Origin: Gracilaria caudata
Taxonomy: Eukaryota; Rhodophyta; Florideophyceae; Gracilariales; Gracilariaceae
Length of the DNA stretch: 64,000 bases
NCBI GenBank assembly: GCA_030374735.1
Contig: JASCIV010000016.1
Location: forward strand, 1 to 64,000
Direction: 5' to 3'
The first letter of the stretch is position 1, and each line of letters begins with the position of its first letter. Below are positions 20,322-30,320 of this stretch, in pieces. The position numbers and the translations under genes were made by a program. The notes beneath the pieces were generated by a model. The model was given only the letters and a program-made list of their open reading frames with translations, was not told the DNA's origin and searched no databases.

Positions 20322-22406
20322 TTACGCTTTCTTCATGAGGAGCTCGTGCGCCATACGTGCTCGAAAGTAATTCATATGGTCTTGAGAAAAGGTAAAACCA
20401 GACCATCCTCGACACAAAAAGTCCGCATATTTGCAGAGAAATACTCCGCAGTCGTCAGAGTTTGTCTGCTGCGGCACGATAACGTCATCGGCAGACCAAT
20501 CTTCGGCCTTATAATCATGGCCCTTTGTCGCGGCCTCATCACGGACCCACCGCAAGAGGTTCTCTCGTATCTCTGGAGATCCACCTTTGCCCATGGAATC
20601 CAAGTGTGCGACAGTTTTGTCCTTGAAGTTGATTACTCCCAATGTCCAGTGCAAATTCTGTTGATTGATGGGAATCAACATGATGTCGTATTCGAACACG
20701 TCAAACCGGCGAGTCCATCGTTTCACCCGCGAATAATTATATTCTGTTGTTCTTGTTCGCGGATTGAACTTGAACAATGTAGAATAAAAGAATGACGAAA
20801 TCACCTTCACCTTTGGAACAAGTTGACGGGCAGGCGTCGCGATCTTCGAATCGTACGAGTGGCGCAGACCATTTCCTTTCACAAAGCTGTTAGAATGGCC
20901 GTTAGGCTTCGCGTTCTCATCAGACTTTGTCCTCCTTGCAACTGTCGCTCGTTCCGCTATGAGGCTCATGTACGCATTGACAATTTCATCATTGAGCCAA
21001 TTATTGGGCCTCAAAGTCCGGAGGTCCTCACCCCGAATAACGCAGCCGTCAACGCGGGAGAGCTCGCTGTGATGGTTGGAAGTATCCGCAAACGTCGCAC
21101 GGAGTCGAGCTACGGCTGTCTTGGTAAGGGGCGCAAATGCAGAGTTGGGATCTGTAACCGTAAACGATGAATCACGTTCGCGTAGGGTGTGGTCATCCTG
21201 GTCCTCATAGCTTTCCTCATCTGGTGGAAGCCAATATCGACTTTCGTAAAAGTGAGATGCACGGTTCGGCGGCTGCTCGGGTTGCGGCTTTTGTGTCGCC
21301 TTTTCGACAGGCTGCTTCAGTTCCGGACGAAAACTAGCGATACGACGAGCGCGTTCTCGTTCACGCTTGATTGATTCAAGCTGTTGACACTTAACGAAAT
21401 GCTCTATCTCAAGATATCGTTTCTCTTGCTCAGAGGCAGCAAGGCGGTTTAGCCTTTCTGGATGTGCTTTCCATAACTTGTCGCTCAGACGACTGTCCGA
21501 TCGGAGCAAACTTGAGATGGCTGGAGGAAGTTTCGAAATCTGCTCGGCTCTGGCGGTTGGGGAAGGTAACATCTCGGGAGCCTCATATGTCGGTAACGAC
21601 TTTGGTTGCTTGTCGTTCTCAATGGAAATTTCGGACGCATGACGTTTTAAGCGACTTTCAGGAGAGGTCTTACTCGACCGGTAAGGATGTGAGTATGCAC
21701 TGTCTTGTGAAGGAAGAAGACGAGTTTTGCTCGCCAACACTTTTGCAGATGAGAAGCGTCGCTGCGGCTTGCGAAGACGCCTCTTGTACACAGACTTCCT
21801 CACGGAGGTTAGGTGGGTGCTTTTCGAGGCTAGCTTCGTGGATGATGAGGTAGGCTCTGACAAATGTCTTCGCGAACCGAGTGCGGCATAGCTGCGACGG
21901 AAGAATTGCTGTCGTGCGTCCAGGGCAGGCATATGTGAACGATGTCTGGCAGGGGTGGTGGAGTAGCTTGGGCGTGGGGTGTTCGCCAGACCGTGCGTAA
22001 CAGCGGCTTCGATGCGCGGGTCGGGATGAGATTGGGGTCTTTGTGAGCGCGGGGGCGTTTCGGAGGATAAGGGGATGCGGGGTGGCAGGAATGGGCTTGG
22101 AAAATGCGACGATTCGGATGAAGGATCTGCGAGTCGCGGACGCTTTGCCTGGGGTTGAAACGGGAGCGGCGTTGGCGGATGGGTGGGTGCGCCAGAAGCA
22201 TGTGGTGCTGAGGTCGCAGGTGACGGCGCAATGGATGCAGAAGGGCGACGACGTTTTCGCGGGGAAACGTGGTCTAGAACCTCATAGAAGCCGATTCGAA
22301 TGGTGTCCTTAGCTGCATGGAAGTTCTCCTTCGCAACACGCAGTTTCTGTTGGACACTGGTGGACAATGAAGTGAAGACGTCGGAGACAGAGCCGAATAC
22401 ATCCAT
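20322..22406 (-). CDS. Ulp1/SENP-type SUMO protease
   Basis: This 694-residue cysteine protease (peptidase family C48) matures SUMO or removes it from targets, usually at the nucleus or nuclear pore. The C-terminal about 220 residues carry the Ulp1 domain: LNDEIVNAYM near its start, the catalytic His in NLHWTLGVI, Asp in HLDSMG, and Gln and Cys in QTNSDDCGVF. The N-terminal two thirds are disordered, rich in Ser, Pro and Arg, with basic clusters such as PRKRRRPSA that can act as nuclear signals. The frame is open upstream to 22745 but has no ATG there; the first ATG (MDVFGSVSD) is at 22406. Confidence 0.93.
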   Translation of the reverse strand: MDVFGSVSDVFTSLSTSVQQKLRVAKENFHAAKDTIRIGFYEVLDHVSPRKRRRPSASIAPSPATSAPHASGAPTHPPTPLPFQPQAKRPRLADPSSESSHFPSPFLPPRIPLSSETPPRSQRPQSHPDPRIEAAVTHGLANTPRPSYSTTPARHRSHMPALDARQQFFRRSYAALGSRRHLSEPTSSSTKLASKSTHLTSVRKSVYKRRLRKPQRRFSSAKVLASKTRLLPSQDSAYSHPYRSSKTSPESRLKRHASEISIENDKQPKSLPTYEAPEMLPSPTARAEQISKLPPAISSLLRSDSRLSDKLWKAHPERLNRLAASEQEKRYLEIEHFVKCQQLESIKRERERARRIASFRPELKQPVEKATQKPQPEQPPNRASHFYESRYWLPPDEESYEDQDDHTLRERDSSFTVTDPNSAFAPLTKTAVARLRATFADTSNHHSELSRVDGCVIRGEDLRTLRPNNWLNDEIVNAYMSLIAERATVARRTKSDENAKPNGHSNSFVKGNGLRHSYDSKIATPARQLVPKVKVISSFFYSTLFKFNPRTRTTEYNYSRVKRWTRRFDVFEYDIMLIPINQQNLHWTLGVINFKDKTVAHLDSMGKGGSPEIRENLLRWVRDEAATKGHDYKAEDWSADDVIVPQQTNSDDCGVFLCKYADFLCRGWSGFTFSQDHMNYFRARMAHELLMKKA

Positions 22407-23442
22407 TGGGAGGTTGGTGGGAAGGGGAAAGAGCGGAGGGCACGCGGCAATGAGCGGCGGCAGAAGTCGGAAGGTGCGGGCGACGGGGGAGGGAAGCGGA
22501 GACGTGCGGGTGCGGGTGCGGTACGGGCTGGCGTGGACGCGGCGCGCGGAGGAGGATAAGTAGCAGACGCTTCTTGGCGAAAGGGAGAATCGATTTGAAC
22601 TGACTGAGCGCACGACGTGCGCAGCGTATCCTATCGCTGTGCACTCGCGCGAGCGCTCCGGAAGCTGTTTTTTGGAAATTTGTGCTACGAAGCGTTTTGG
22701 CGCGACGCTTGTAGTTCTCGCAATGAAAAAGGCGCCCTGGTTCACGCCGACGGTGATCCGCCGGGCGCCGGGGTCTGTTGATCTTCAGTGAGGTCGTCGG
22801 TTAGATCGCGCATTGGTATCCGACAACTACCTTTGTACCAGGTGAAGGACCTACGTCTGGGGTTTCATTCAACTTGAGCAAACTTTTTTTAACGACCTAC
22901 ACGTTACTCTTTATCTACGGTACTACCGTCGCACCAATGCACTGTACTGGACCACAAGCAATCCCGGGCCGATTGTGCGCTTTCTTATCTACCGAAACTT
23001 CTGATGTATGGACACTGGTATCTACGCTGGTTGTATCTACCTTCGTATGTACAGAGTAGCGAACGCTACTAGCCCCGCGGGGTTGCCCTGCGTTTCTGTC
23101 TGTCCCGAAGCTACAGAGCGCCTTCGCGGTGCTCCCTCCGAATGATGTTCATCCCCCCTCGCAATTTTCATTGAGCGCAGAGCCGAGTAGTTGTGCGACC
23201 TTTAATTAGACTCTTGGCAGTGCGAAGCCCGCAGTGTGGTGCAGGCAACGCAAACCCTCGAGCGCGTGCACCGTGAGCGAATCTTCCAGAGTTCCACGTC
23301 GCACACGCGTCAGCAGACGTCCAACATCATCGAGCTCGTTCACCGCTGCGACGCTGAAGGCGCTTCCGGAGCGTCGCGACCGCCATCCGCCGAGTTTCAC
23401 ATCTTCACCTCAGCGCCCATTTCCCTCTCCTCAACAACCAAC
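22407..23442. other. Divergent promoter region
   Basis: Lies between the SUMO protease and the plastid-type gene at 23443. No gene. It contains TACCTTCGTA at 23038-23047 and a short hairpin AGTAGCG-AA-CGCTACT just after it, plus several TATCTAC repeats between 22900 and 23040. Confidence 0.55.
23038..23047 (+). promoter_or_regulatory. TACCTTCGTA motif, copy 2
   Basis: Exact copy, 396 bases before the start at 23443 and about 630 before the start of the divergent SUMO protease gene. It is followed by AGTAGCGAACGCTACT. Confidence 0.4.
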
Positions 23443-24357
23443 ATGACTTCCCCCGCGTTGCAGCGCCAACGGAGCCGCTTTTCGCCCGCCTTCGTACCGG
23501 CCTTGCCGCTCACCGTCGCCCATCCCGCCGTGCGCTTGCATTCGACGCCAGTCATCCCCCTCCGCCACAGACCCTCCAGTCGTACCTCTGACCGCCGCTC
23601 CCCTCTCCCCTCTATGACCTCTAATCGCTCTCAACAATCGCTTCCGGTCTGGCGTCGCGTCCTCGCCGTAACTACTATGTCTGCATCAATGCTGTTCACT
23701 CCCTTACCTCTCTCACGACAACGTCCGCAAAACACTTTCCACTTCCCCACCCCCCCAACCGCTCTCGCTGCCCCGGCCAAACGCGCCGCCAGGTCTACTA
23801 CCAATACTTCTGATGTCGAAACTGCATTCATGACGCTGGCGGCTGTCTCTCTGGGAGGACTTGTAATGCGAGCAATTGTGCGCTCCAGCCAGGACGACGA
23901 GGCGTATCGCAAGAAAGTGCTTGAGGATTCCAAACGTTTGCAGGAAGAGGAGAATCTGAGAGCATTGCGCATCAAACGTACGGAGATGGAGGCTGTTGAA
24001 AACGACGAAACTTCTGTAGACGACGACGACTTCATGAAAGCATTCAGAGAACGAGTATCAGATTTGCAGACCGAGGATCAACAAGAGCCGAGCGAAGACA
24101 AGGATGCCACTGAAAAATATGGCAAGCAAGAACTCGATTTGGTAAACACTCAAGATCGCGGAACAGGGAGCGCTGTACTGGACAAGCCAGATAACGAAAG
24201 TCCCACTGCTCCGACTGCATCACAATCTGACCAAACTCAAAACTCGGAGAGTGATCGAAACGACTCCGATGTTGTGCCTCCCTCCATGGCGAATCAGGAA
24301 CAGGCTGAAATGCTGAAACGAATGTGGAATCTTAACTCTTTTGACAAGAACGAATAA
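23443..24357 (+). CDS. Probable plastid-targeted protein of unknown function
   Basis: This 304-residue protein has an N-terminal region of about 110 residues rich in Ser, Arg and Pro with almost no acidic residues, and two hydrophobic stretches (VLAVTTMSASMLF and a Pro/Ala-rich segment ending TALAAPA). It looks like a plastid, possibly bipartite, transit peptide, with Phe soon after the start as in red-algal transit peptides. A membrane-like helix follows (FMTLAAVSLGGLVMRAIV, about residues 128-145), then a charged coiled-coil-like segment and an acidic, disordered tail. I do not recognise a family. The start is the ATG at 23443; the open frame before it has no ATG. Confidence 0.75.
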   Translation: MTSPALQRQRSRFSPAFVPALPLTVAHPAVRLHSTPVIPLRHRPSSRTSDRRSPLPSMTSNRSQQSLPVWRRVLAVTTMSASMLFTPLPLSRQRPQNTFHFPTPPTALAAPAKRAARSTTNTSDVETAFMTLAAVSLGGLVMRAIVRSSQDDEAYRKKVLEDSKRLQEEENLRALRIKRTEMEAVENDETSVDDDDFMKAFRERVSDLQTEDQQEPSEDKDATEKYGKQELDLVNTQDRGTGSAVLDKPDNESPTAPTASQSDQTQNSESDRNDSDVVPPSMANQEQAEMLKRMWNLNSFDKNE

Positions 24358-24870
24358 TCTTCGGACGTTGTGATTAGGGCTCAACTCCGAAGCGATTTGT
24401 CGTCGTTTTGCAATGGGATTGTGCTGTGTCTTTTTCGTTGTCTTGCATAGATACGAATGATCACCCCCTGTGTACAGATCAACTTCCTTTGTTCCTCTCT
24501 AGTAAACGCCCTCTTAATTTGCACCCGTTTTCTTTGCTCTGGATGCCATCTATCGCAACCTCTTTTGTTCCAAATGAGAAAAAGTGCATTTTCCTAGTCC
24601 AGCTCGTGGAACACCAGTTCCGAAAGTCATGGCTTTGGACGAGTTTGAACGTGCGGTGTACAAGGGTAGAACGCTACAGTAGCGAGAGGGTCAGTCAGCA
24701 ACATCGCAGCCACTCTTGAATCTTGGTACTCCTAAGATTCGGTGGGCTTGAGCTGTGCCATTGGGCTTGTCCTTCCCCCTTGCCACATCCCGTTTTCGGG
24801 CCGTCTTCAAGTTGTGTGCATCTCCCTCTACATTTCCTCCAAGTTTGGTGGGCGTCTCTATTCAGCGGAT
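24358..24870. other. Short intergenic region
   Basis: No gene seen. The frame of the following phosphatase stays open back to about 24742 without an ATG, so an unrecognised upstream exon or a longer leader cannot be excluded. Confidence 0.5.
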
Positions 24871-25758
24871 ATGACCGGACCGAGATTCGACAGCGACGAG
24901 GCCTTTCCAGATGATGCACATACGCGTCATCTGCTCGCATTGCGCCTCGCGCGGGAAGCAGGTGATATCATTTTCTCGCTTCGGTTTGGCAGCTCAGATG
25001 GAACCAATGGCACGCAGGGCTCTTTCTCATTGTTTACTAAATCGAGTGAAAGCGATCTGGTAACGACCGCAGATCATGCTTCCCAAGAGCACATATTTTC
25101 TGCGTTGCGTCGTGCATATCCGCACCATCGTCTGATTGGGGAAGAAACAAAGGAGCCCCATGCGCCACTCGATGAAACCCCTACTTGGATCGTTGATGCT
25201 ATTGACGGTACAACCAATTTTGTGCATGGTGTCCCGCACTTTGCCGTCTGCATTGCTCACGCCAGGGACAAAAATGTTGAACTGGGTGTTGTTTACAACC
25301 CGTACTCCCGCGAGATGTTTCACGGTATGCAAGGAAAGGGCTCTTTCATGAATGGGAGGAAGCTAACCTGTTCCAACACGACCAACTTGAAGGATGCTCT
25401 AATTCTATCCGAGTGGGGATATGTCCGGGATGAAGGGGCGAAAAGCATGCTGGCTCCTAATGAACGATTGCTTATTGCAGGTGTTCGTGGGGTGAGACAG
25501 TTAGGCAGCGGCGCCTTGGATATATGCTATGTAGCCATGGGTGTCGCAGAAGGAGTGTATTGCGGAGTTGAAGATAAGAAACGGGATTCTTGGAACGTGT
25601 GGGATTATGCGGCGGCCAGCGTGATTGCGAAAGAAGCCGGTGCGCTCATGAGAACTGTCGAAGGGGATGAGTTTGATGTTGAAGGAGATAGTATGGTTTG
25701 CACTACTCCCGGGGTCATGGACTCACTGTTGGAAGTGCTACAAGACGACAAGATATGA
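24871..25758 (+). CDS. Inositol monophosphatase family protein
   Basis: This 295-residue enzyme belongs to the Mg2+-dependent, lithium-sensitive phosphatase superfamily. The metal-site motifs are intact: GEET, DAIDGTTNFVHG and, near the C terminus, SWNVWDYAAASV. SGALDICYVA matches the conserved substrate-side region. Length is that of inositol-1-monophosphatase (about 270-290 residues), but histidinol-phosphate or L-galactose-1-phosphate phosphatases share these motifs, so the substrate is uncertain. The start is the first in-frame ATG (MTGPRFDSDEAF). It lies on the same strand as the MFS transporter that follows. Confidence 0.93.
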   Translation: MTGPRFDSDEAFPDDAHTRHLLALRLAREAGDIIFSLRFGSSDGTNGTQGSFSLFTKSSESDLVTTADHASQEHIFSALRRAYPHHRLIGEETKEPHAPLDETPTWIVDAIDGTTNFVHGVPHFAVCIAHARDKNVELGVVYNPYSREMFHGMQGKGSFMNGRKLTCSNTTNLKDALILSEWGYVRDEGAKSMLAPNERLLIAGVRGVRQLGSGALDICYVAMGVAEGVYCGVEDKKRDSWNVWDYAAASVIAKEAGALMRTVEGDEFDVEGDSMVCTTPGVMDSLLEVLQDDKI

Positions 25759-26367
25759 AAAGAGCGCCTCGAGCCCGTGAAGGCTCGGGCATCGACGACG
25801 TTAAGTTTCGAACCTACGTGAGTCGTCAGCACTTAAGTTCCATTGAAACCTCTGGAGACAAAACGAGGTCTTCTTCGCAGTAACAAACTCATGATCTTTG
25901 TCCCAGAAACCACGGAAGAAGTTAGGAGCCGGATCGATGCCCTCTCTAGCGGAAACTTGCCTTTTCACGAGTCTACCATTTGCTAGCACATCACAGTCTT
26001 GCGTCGCATCCCGATACGGCGGAACAGTGGATACGAAAGAGCGGTGCAGAAACATTACATCCACATCAGAAACATTGCGCATCTACCCTTGTACATAGAG
26101 CGTCTGAGGCAATCGCCCCGCAAGCCTCGTAAACTGTTGATTGCGTTTGCGCATGGGTTTACAGAAAGGATAAAGAATCTTTGCTGAAACGCTGGATGAA
26201 GAATGTGCGGTGGAGTTAGTCTCTGATACTTTACAAAGCGCCGAGGAAGCTTTTTACACAAGATTACAAATCTCACCTTCTCGCAACATGTGCGGAGTCT
26301 GCACTGCGGACAGACATTCCGGCCACGTGCAACTGGCAACCTATGGGCCTCGCGATTTTGCCGCTCG
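25759..26367. other. Intergenic region with one doubtful ORF
   Basis: Lies between the phosphatase and the MFS gene. It holds the leader of the MFS gene and a doubtful minus-strand frame at 25801-26082. Nothing else was recognised. Confidence 0.5.
25801..26082 (-). CDS. Doubtful 93-residue ORF or gene fragment
   Basis: An ATG-started frame directly preceded by an in-frame TAG. The product has protein-like composition, with segments such as SDVDVMFLHRSF and GIDPAPNFFRGFWDKDHEF. The DVD triplet before hydrophobic residues recalls the metal-binding motif of nucleotide-sugar glycosyltransferases, but that alone is weak. It may be the last exon or a fragment of a larger gene, or chance. No family assigned. 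Confidence 0.25.
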   Translation of the reverse strand: MRNVSDVDVMFLHRSFVSTVPPYRDATQDCDVLANGRLVKRQVSAREGIDPAPNFFRGFWDKDHEFVTAKKTSFCLQRFQWNLSADDSRRFET

Positions 26368-28054
26368 ATGCCTTCTACCGCTTTTCTTGTACCGACATGT
26401 AGCCTTGTGTCCAGATCATCCTTCAACCTTCACGGGTTTACGTGCTCGACGCGCCTCGTCCTCCAACGCCGCTCTCGTCAGTGGCAGGCGAGTAGAATGT
26501 CCGCCGCTCCGCCTAATCGAAATGCAGCAAACACGACCACCGCCTCGCAGTCCGCCACAAAAGCCCCCGGGAAATGGTCTGTCGTGGCCGCTGCCTCAGT
26601 CGTTCACGCGCTTCATGCCGCTGCTGTGTACATGGTGCCTTCTACTTTGCTTTCCCCGATGCGACATACTCTCAATCTCACTGTGGCGGAAATCACACGT
26701 CCCTTAATTACGTACCGTATCGTGCAAACCCTGTTCTTGCTTCCTGCCGGCTTGCTCCTTGATGCCGTTGGTCCACAACTGTGTCTTCGCGTCGCAATGA
26801 CTGCTGCAGCTTTATCAGCTCCCCTTTTGCCCCTGGCCACTTCCCTAAATCAGCTGGTCGCGCTTCAAGTTTTCTATGCACTCACCAAACTCATCGGGGG
26901 ATTATCTGCTATGTTGCTCATTGTCACATCGGCGTTTCCGAGCGATGACGGAGTTGGCACTGCCACTAGTGTCTTGTTGAGTGGTTACTCTTTTGCTGGG
27001 TTTTTGGCACCTGCAGTTATTGGTTCTCTTTCTGAGAAGATAGGATGGCGATCTGCGAGCATGTTGATTTCTATGCTCTTCGCTATCGCATGTGTGCCAC
27101 TCACATTTTATTTTCTCAGAGAACATCCCTCTTCTCGCCGCCGTCCATCGATTCCCATGCTTTTGAAGCAGCTTGAGAAACGGTACAATGCTTTCAGGTC
27201 TTTGCAATCAGGTTCTACGTCTGCAAATCATTCGCAATTAACCGATCAGGTAAATGCTCAGAAACAAGGTGCAATACAAGAACCAACTGCCGCCGACGGA
27301 AAAGTCAAGGAACTGCTTTTTCCAGTACCCTATGTTCTAATCGCGATTTCAGTGTTTGCTTTTTCGTTCTCCATGCACATTGTATTTGATCATCTTCTGG
27401 TATTCCTAACCGAAGATTTCGGTCTACCATTTGACAAGGCAACGTTATTTATGTCAGCTCTGAATCTTGTTGCGCTTCTCTCAAAACTTGCGGTTGGCCC
27501 CCTGGCTGATCGATATAATAAGTCTCTTCTCTTGGCACTTTTTGGAGCCGTTGCTGCTCTCTCATGCTTACTGCTTCTTGACTTCTCTTTGCTTGTGTTC
27601 CAAACGACTTCAAGTCTGGTCAAAGTAATGGCGTTTGTCCTTTTCTGTAAGTCATGAATTCGTCTTGTTTTCTGCTCGAGCCAGTTGAGAAATATGTGCT
27701 AACCAAAAGGTTAAACTTTATGTGTTTCCGTATTCGACAGATTCGATAGGATATGCTGCAGTCTTCAGTCTCACCACCTCCGTGCTACCAGAATTTGGTA
27801 AGCAAAAACTTGGATTCAGATCCAACTTCAATCTCATGGTTCTCTTTGCCTCTGGATCACTAGGATCGTATCTTTCTGCCGCTGCGCGTTCTTCCTCTGG
27901 TTCCTACAAGTGGGCTTTCGCGTGGAATGCTTGCTCGTGGTTGTTCGTCATCCTCTCTGGGCTTGTCAAGTACCTCTTTTATGACAGTCAACGAAAACCA
28001 AATTCTAAGATTCCTGACAAAAACCCCGCTCCTCCCAAGACAAGCGCAGACTGA
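26368..28054 (+). CDS. MFS transporter, two exons, transit-like N terminus
   Basis: The predicted product has 530 residues with about 12 membrane helices in two halves joined by a charged loop (about residues 260-310). The loop between helices 2 and 3 (LLDAVGPQLCLRVAM) and its second-half counterpart GPLADRYNKSLLL are typical of the major facilitator superfamily; the substrate is unknown. Exon 1 is 26368-27646 and exon 2 is 27741-28054. The 94-bp intron (GTAAGT to ACAG, branch-like GTGCTAACC) keeps the frame and restores helix 11. Starting at 26368, the first about 43 residues (MPSTAFLVPTCSLV and on) are Ser/Arg-rich without acids, like an organelle transit peptide. The alternative ATG at 26497 (MSAAPPNRN) would omit them. 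Confidence 0.88.
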
Positions 28055-28745
28055 GATCACTTGTCAGCTGATGGATATATAACTTCATATCAGCAGAAAG
28101 CATACGCATACCGGATGAGATCTTCGCATGAAACTAGCCTTTCAATGATACATATGATCTGCGCTGAAGAGAAAAAGCAAGCGCTGTACATGGTCTCCTC
28201 AGGTTGAAATGTTCACGTAACGACTGTAATTACACTTCGTGGGGAGAATCTCTATGCCCAATTTTCTATCCTTGTAGGCAACGCTCTTCACGGAAATCTT
28301 TATCCAGGTGCGAATCAAGTGAGCGTTGAAGTCATTTCACCCCATCAGCCATCCAGACTGTACGTATCAAGCTTCCGTCTGTGGATACAACTGATAGATG
28401 CGTGCCATCACGACATCTGTGTGATGTCCATCGCTCACGTTTGAACAGAAGTCTTCCAGATCTACAAGGGCAACAGGGTCCGTCACCGAAAACTTTAACC
28501 TATTCTACTCTGTTCTGCAGTCACTAATCACTGCGTGTCTTCCCCATAACGACTCCGTTACAATGTAAGGAACAGGGTCTACATCCTGAGCGCGGTTCGC
28601 TCTGCCTTTCCAGATATGGTGCTCGGCTTGGGCTTCGTTCGTATTCGTTGACCGAAGCAGAACACTCTACAGTAGATGACTTGGTTTTTAGAGATGAAAC
28701 CGTTCGTTCAGAGATAGACTTGAAGCGCGGACTGATCACGATTAC

Positions 28746-29120
28746 TTAGTTTCGCTCCCGGTAAATCCCGCATGTTTGTTTGTAACGTTTCTCAAAGCCG
28801 AAATTCAGACCATGGAGTGCCTTCGTATCGAGATGACTCAGGACGAATTGCTTTTTACTAGAGGCGAAAAGCGTACGGTATTGGTCCACATCCTGGAACA
28901 GATTTCTGGTGAATGGTTCGCCAGGAGGTAAGGGAATGGCAAACGGAAGTTTGTCAGGCGGAAAGGTCCTGTCTATCGTACCTTCGTATCTTTCCTGCAC
29001 CACAACAGCCTCAGAAACGATAAGGGACCGTACGAATTTCGTACTACGAAGAGATGGACATGCCAAGCGGTGTTTTTTTTCCACGCAATTCCGTGAGACG
29101 CACTTTTGCAATGCAACCAT
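28746..29120 (-). CDS. Unassigned 124-residue ORF, possibly a gene remnant
   Basis: ATG-started frame whose C-terminal two thirds look protein-like (for example FPPDKLPFAIPLPPGEPF and SHLDTKALHGLNFGFEK). The N terminus is less convincing. An overlapping frame starting at 29155 (MQAIGFEIRNVQW) looks like it could once have led into this one, which suggests a frameshifted remnant. No family is recognised. Confidence 0.3.
   Translation of the reverse strand: MVALQKCVSRNCVEKKHRLACPSLRSTKFVRSLIVSEAVVVQERYEGTIDRTFPPDKLPFAIPLPPGEPFTRNLFQDVDQYRTLFASSKKQFVLSHLDTKALHGLNFGFEKRYKQTCGIYRERN
28979..28988 (+). promoter_or_regulatory. TACCTTCGTA motif, copy 3
   Basis: Exact copy in gene-poor sequence; it lies within the doubtful ORF at 28746-29120 and may be incidental here. 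Confidence 0.25.
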
Positions 29121-30320
29121 TGGACGTTCCGAATCTCGAATCCAATCGCCTGCATAACGGTTTCAATTTGGAACGCTTACTCGGGCGTCTATTTTCAAGG
29201 ATTTACTTTAAAGGTTTGCGTGACAACTTGCTTACCGACCGTGACCAGCAAAACATGCCTTTTCATCATCACGATGCAGGAATGCTCCTTACCACTTGCA
29301 TGAACATCAGTTGCTAGGCAACACGTCCCTCACAGACATTAACATTATCCATAGGAGCCGTCCACAGCTCATAACCTTACGAGTCATGAAGTTATAGATG
29401 ATGGACAGCTCCTTTGTCGGCTCGGCCACAGATGACTAAAAGGCTGTTTATATTGTCATGATGATCATCTTTTTGGAACGGCCACGGCCACAGCCACTGA
29501 AAGGACTTCGCTGCGTACAAAGCAACCCTTAAGCGTAATGAATTGATCGCTTCAGAAGCGAGATCGTATAATCTGTTGGCGAGCCCTTGCCATTGCACTC
29601 GTGTTACCAAAACTGAATTTGTCAACGCATTTGCAGCGTAATGAATGAAGCTTATGTTATCAAAGACCTGGCAGCTGCTCCTTTGTCGTTCAAGGTGCTC
29701 ATTCCTCGACAGCCCCCCGTTTTTGTGTTAACAATGTTGTGGCTTGTTCGTCAAGCAAAGCACCATTGCCATTTGCCACCAACACATGTCTCGCATGAGA
29801 CATGAATGGTGAGCACATATTGCAGCTTACCGCATCATACGATCTTCAGATCACGCTATTCCACGGCTGAGGTGGAAAACGCGTGCTTGCATTGAGCTGG
29901 GCTATTCTGAGTCACCGGAGTACCAGTGGGTATGCTAAAGTGCCACCTTCGTCCAACCAAACCACGATGTGGAGCGAAACTCACAAAGCGTTGCGAATCT
30001 CGCTCAGACCAAATCCCGAATGAATATGCTCCTGCGCTCCATTTCACCACTAGGGTTCATTCCGCAGCTTGCAAGACGCTTAATCCTTCTTCACTCTTGA
30101 AATCGTCTTTTCTTCGCCTCAGAAATGCGTGACTGCCATTTCGCAATTCATTCCGCATCGGGAGATGAGCATCTCACGGTATGCTGCTCTTTAGTCTTTG
30201 AGCTCACGTTCGTATTAAAGAGCTTCTAAGACCAGCAAAGCACAGCCACAACTCTGGCCGCAAGGCAGTCGTGGCGAATCCACATCTCGGGCAAAAAAAC
30301 ATACACACACCCTTTCCACA

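Larger units (their letters stand above)
28055..30320. other. Gene-poor region upstream of the MAA genes
   Basis: More than 2 kb without a firm gene. A minus-strand ORF at 28746-29120 has some protein-like character. TACCTTCGTA occurs at 28979-28988, inside that frame. The last few hundred bases should contain the promoter of the MAA cyclase gene; TATTAAAG near 30213 is the nearest TATA-like sequence, about 105 bases before the ATG. Confidence 0.5.

Noticed and set aside
22407..22745. N-terminal extension of the SUMO protease
   Set aside because: The upstream open frame contains no ATG and looks like a leader.
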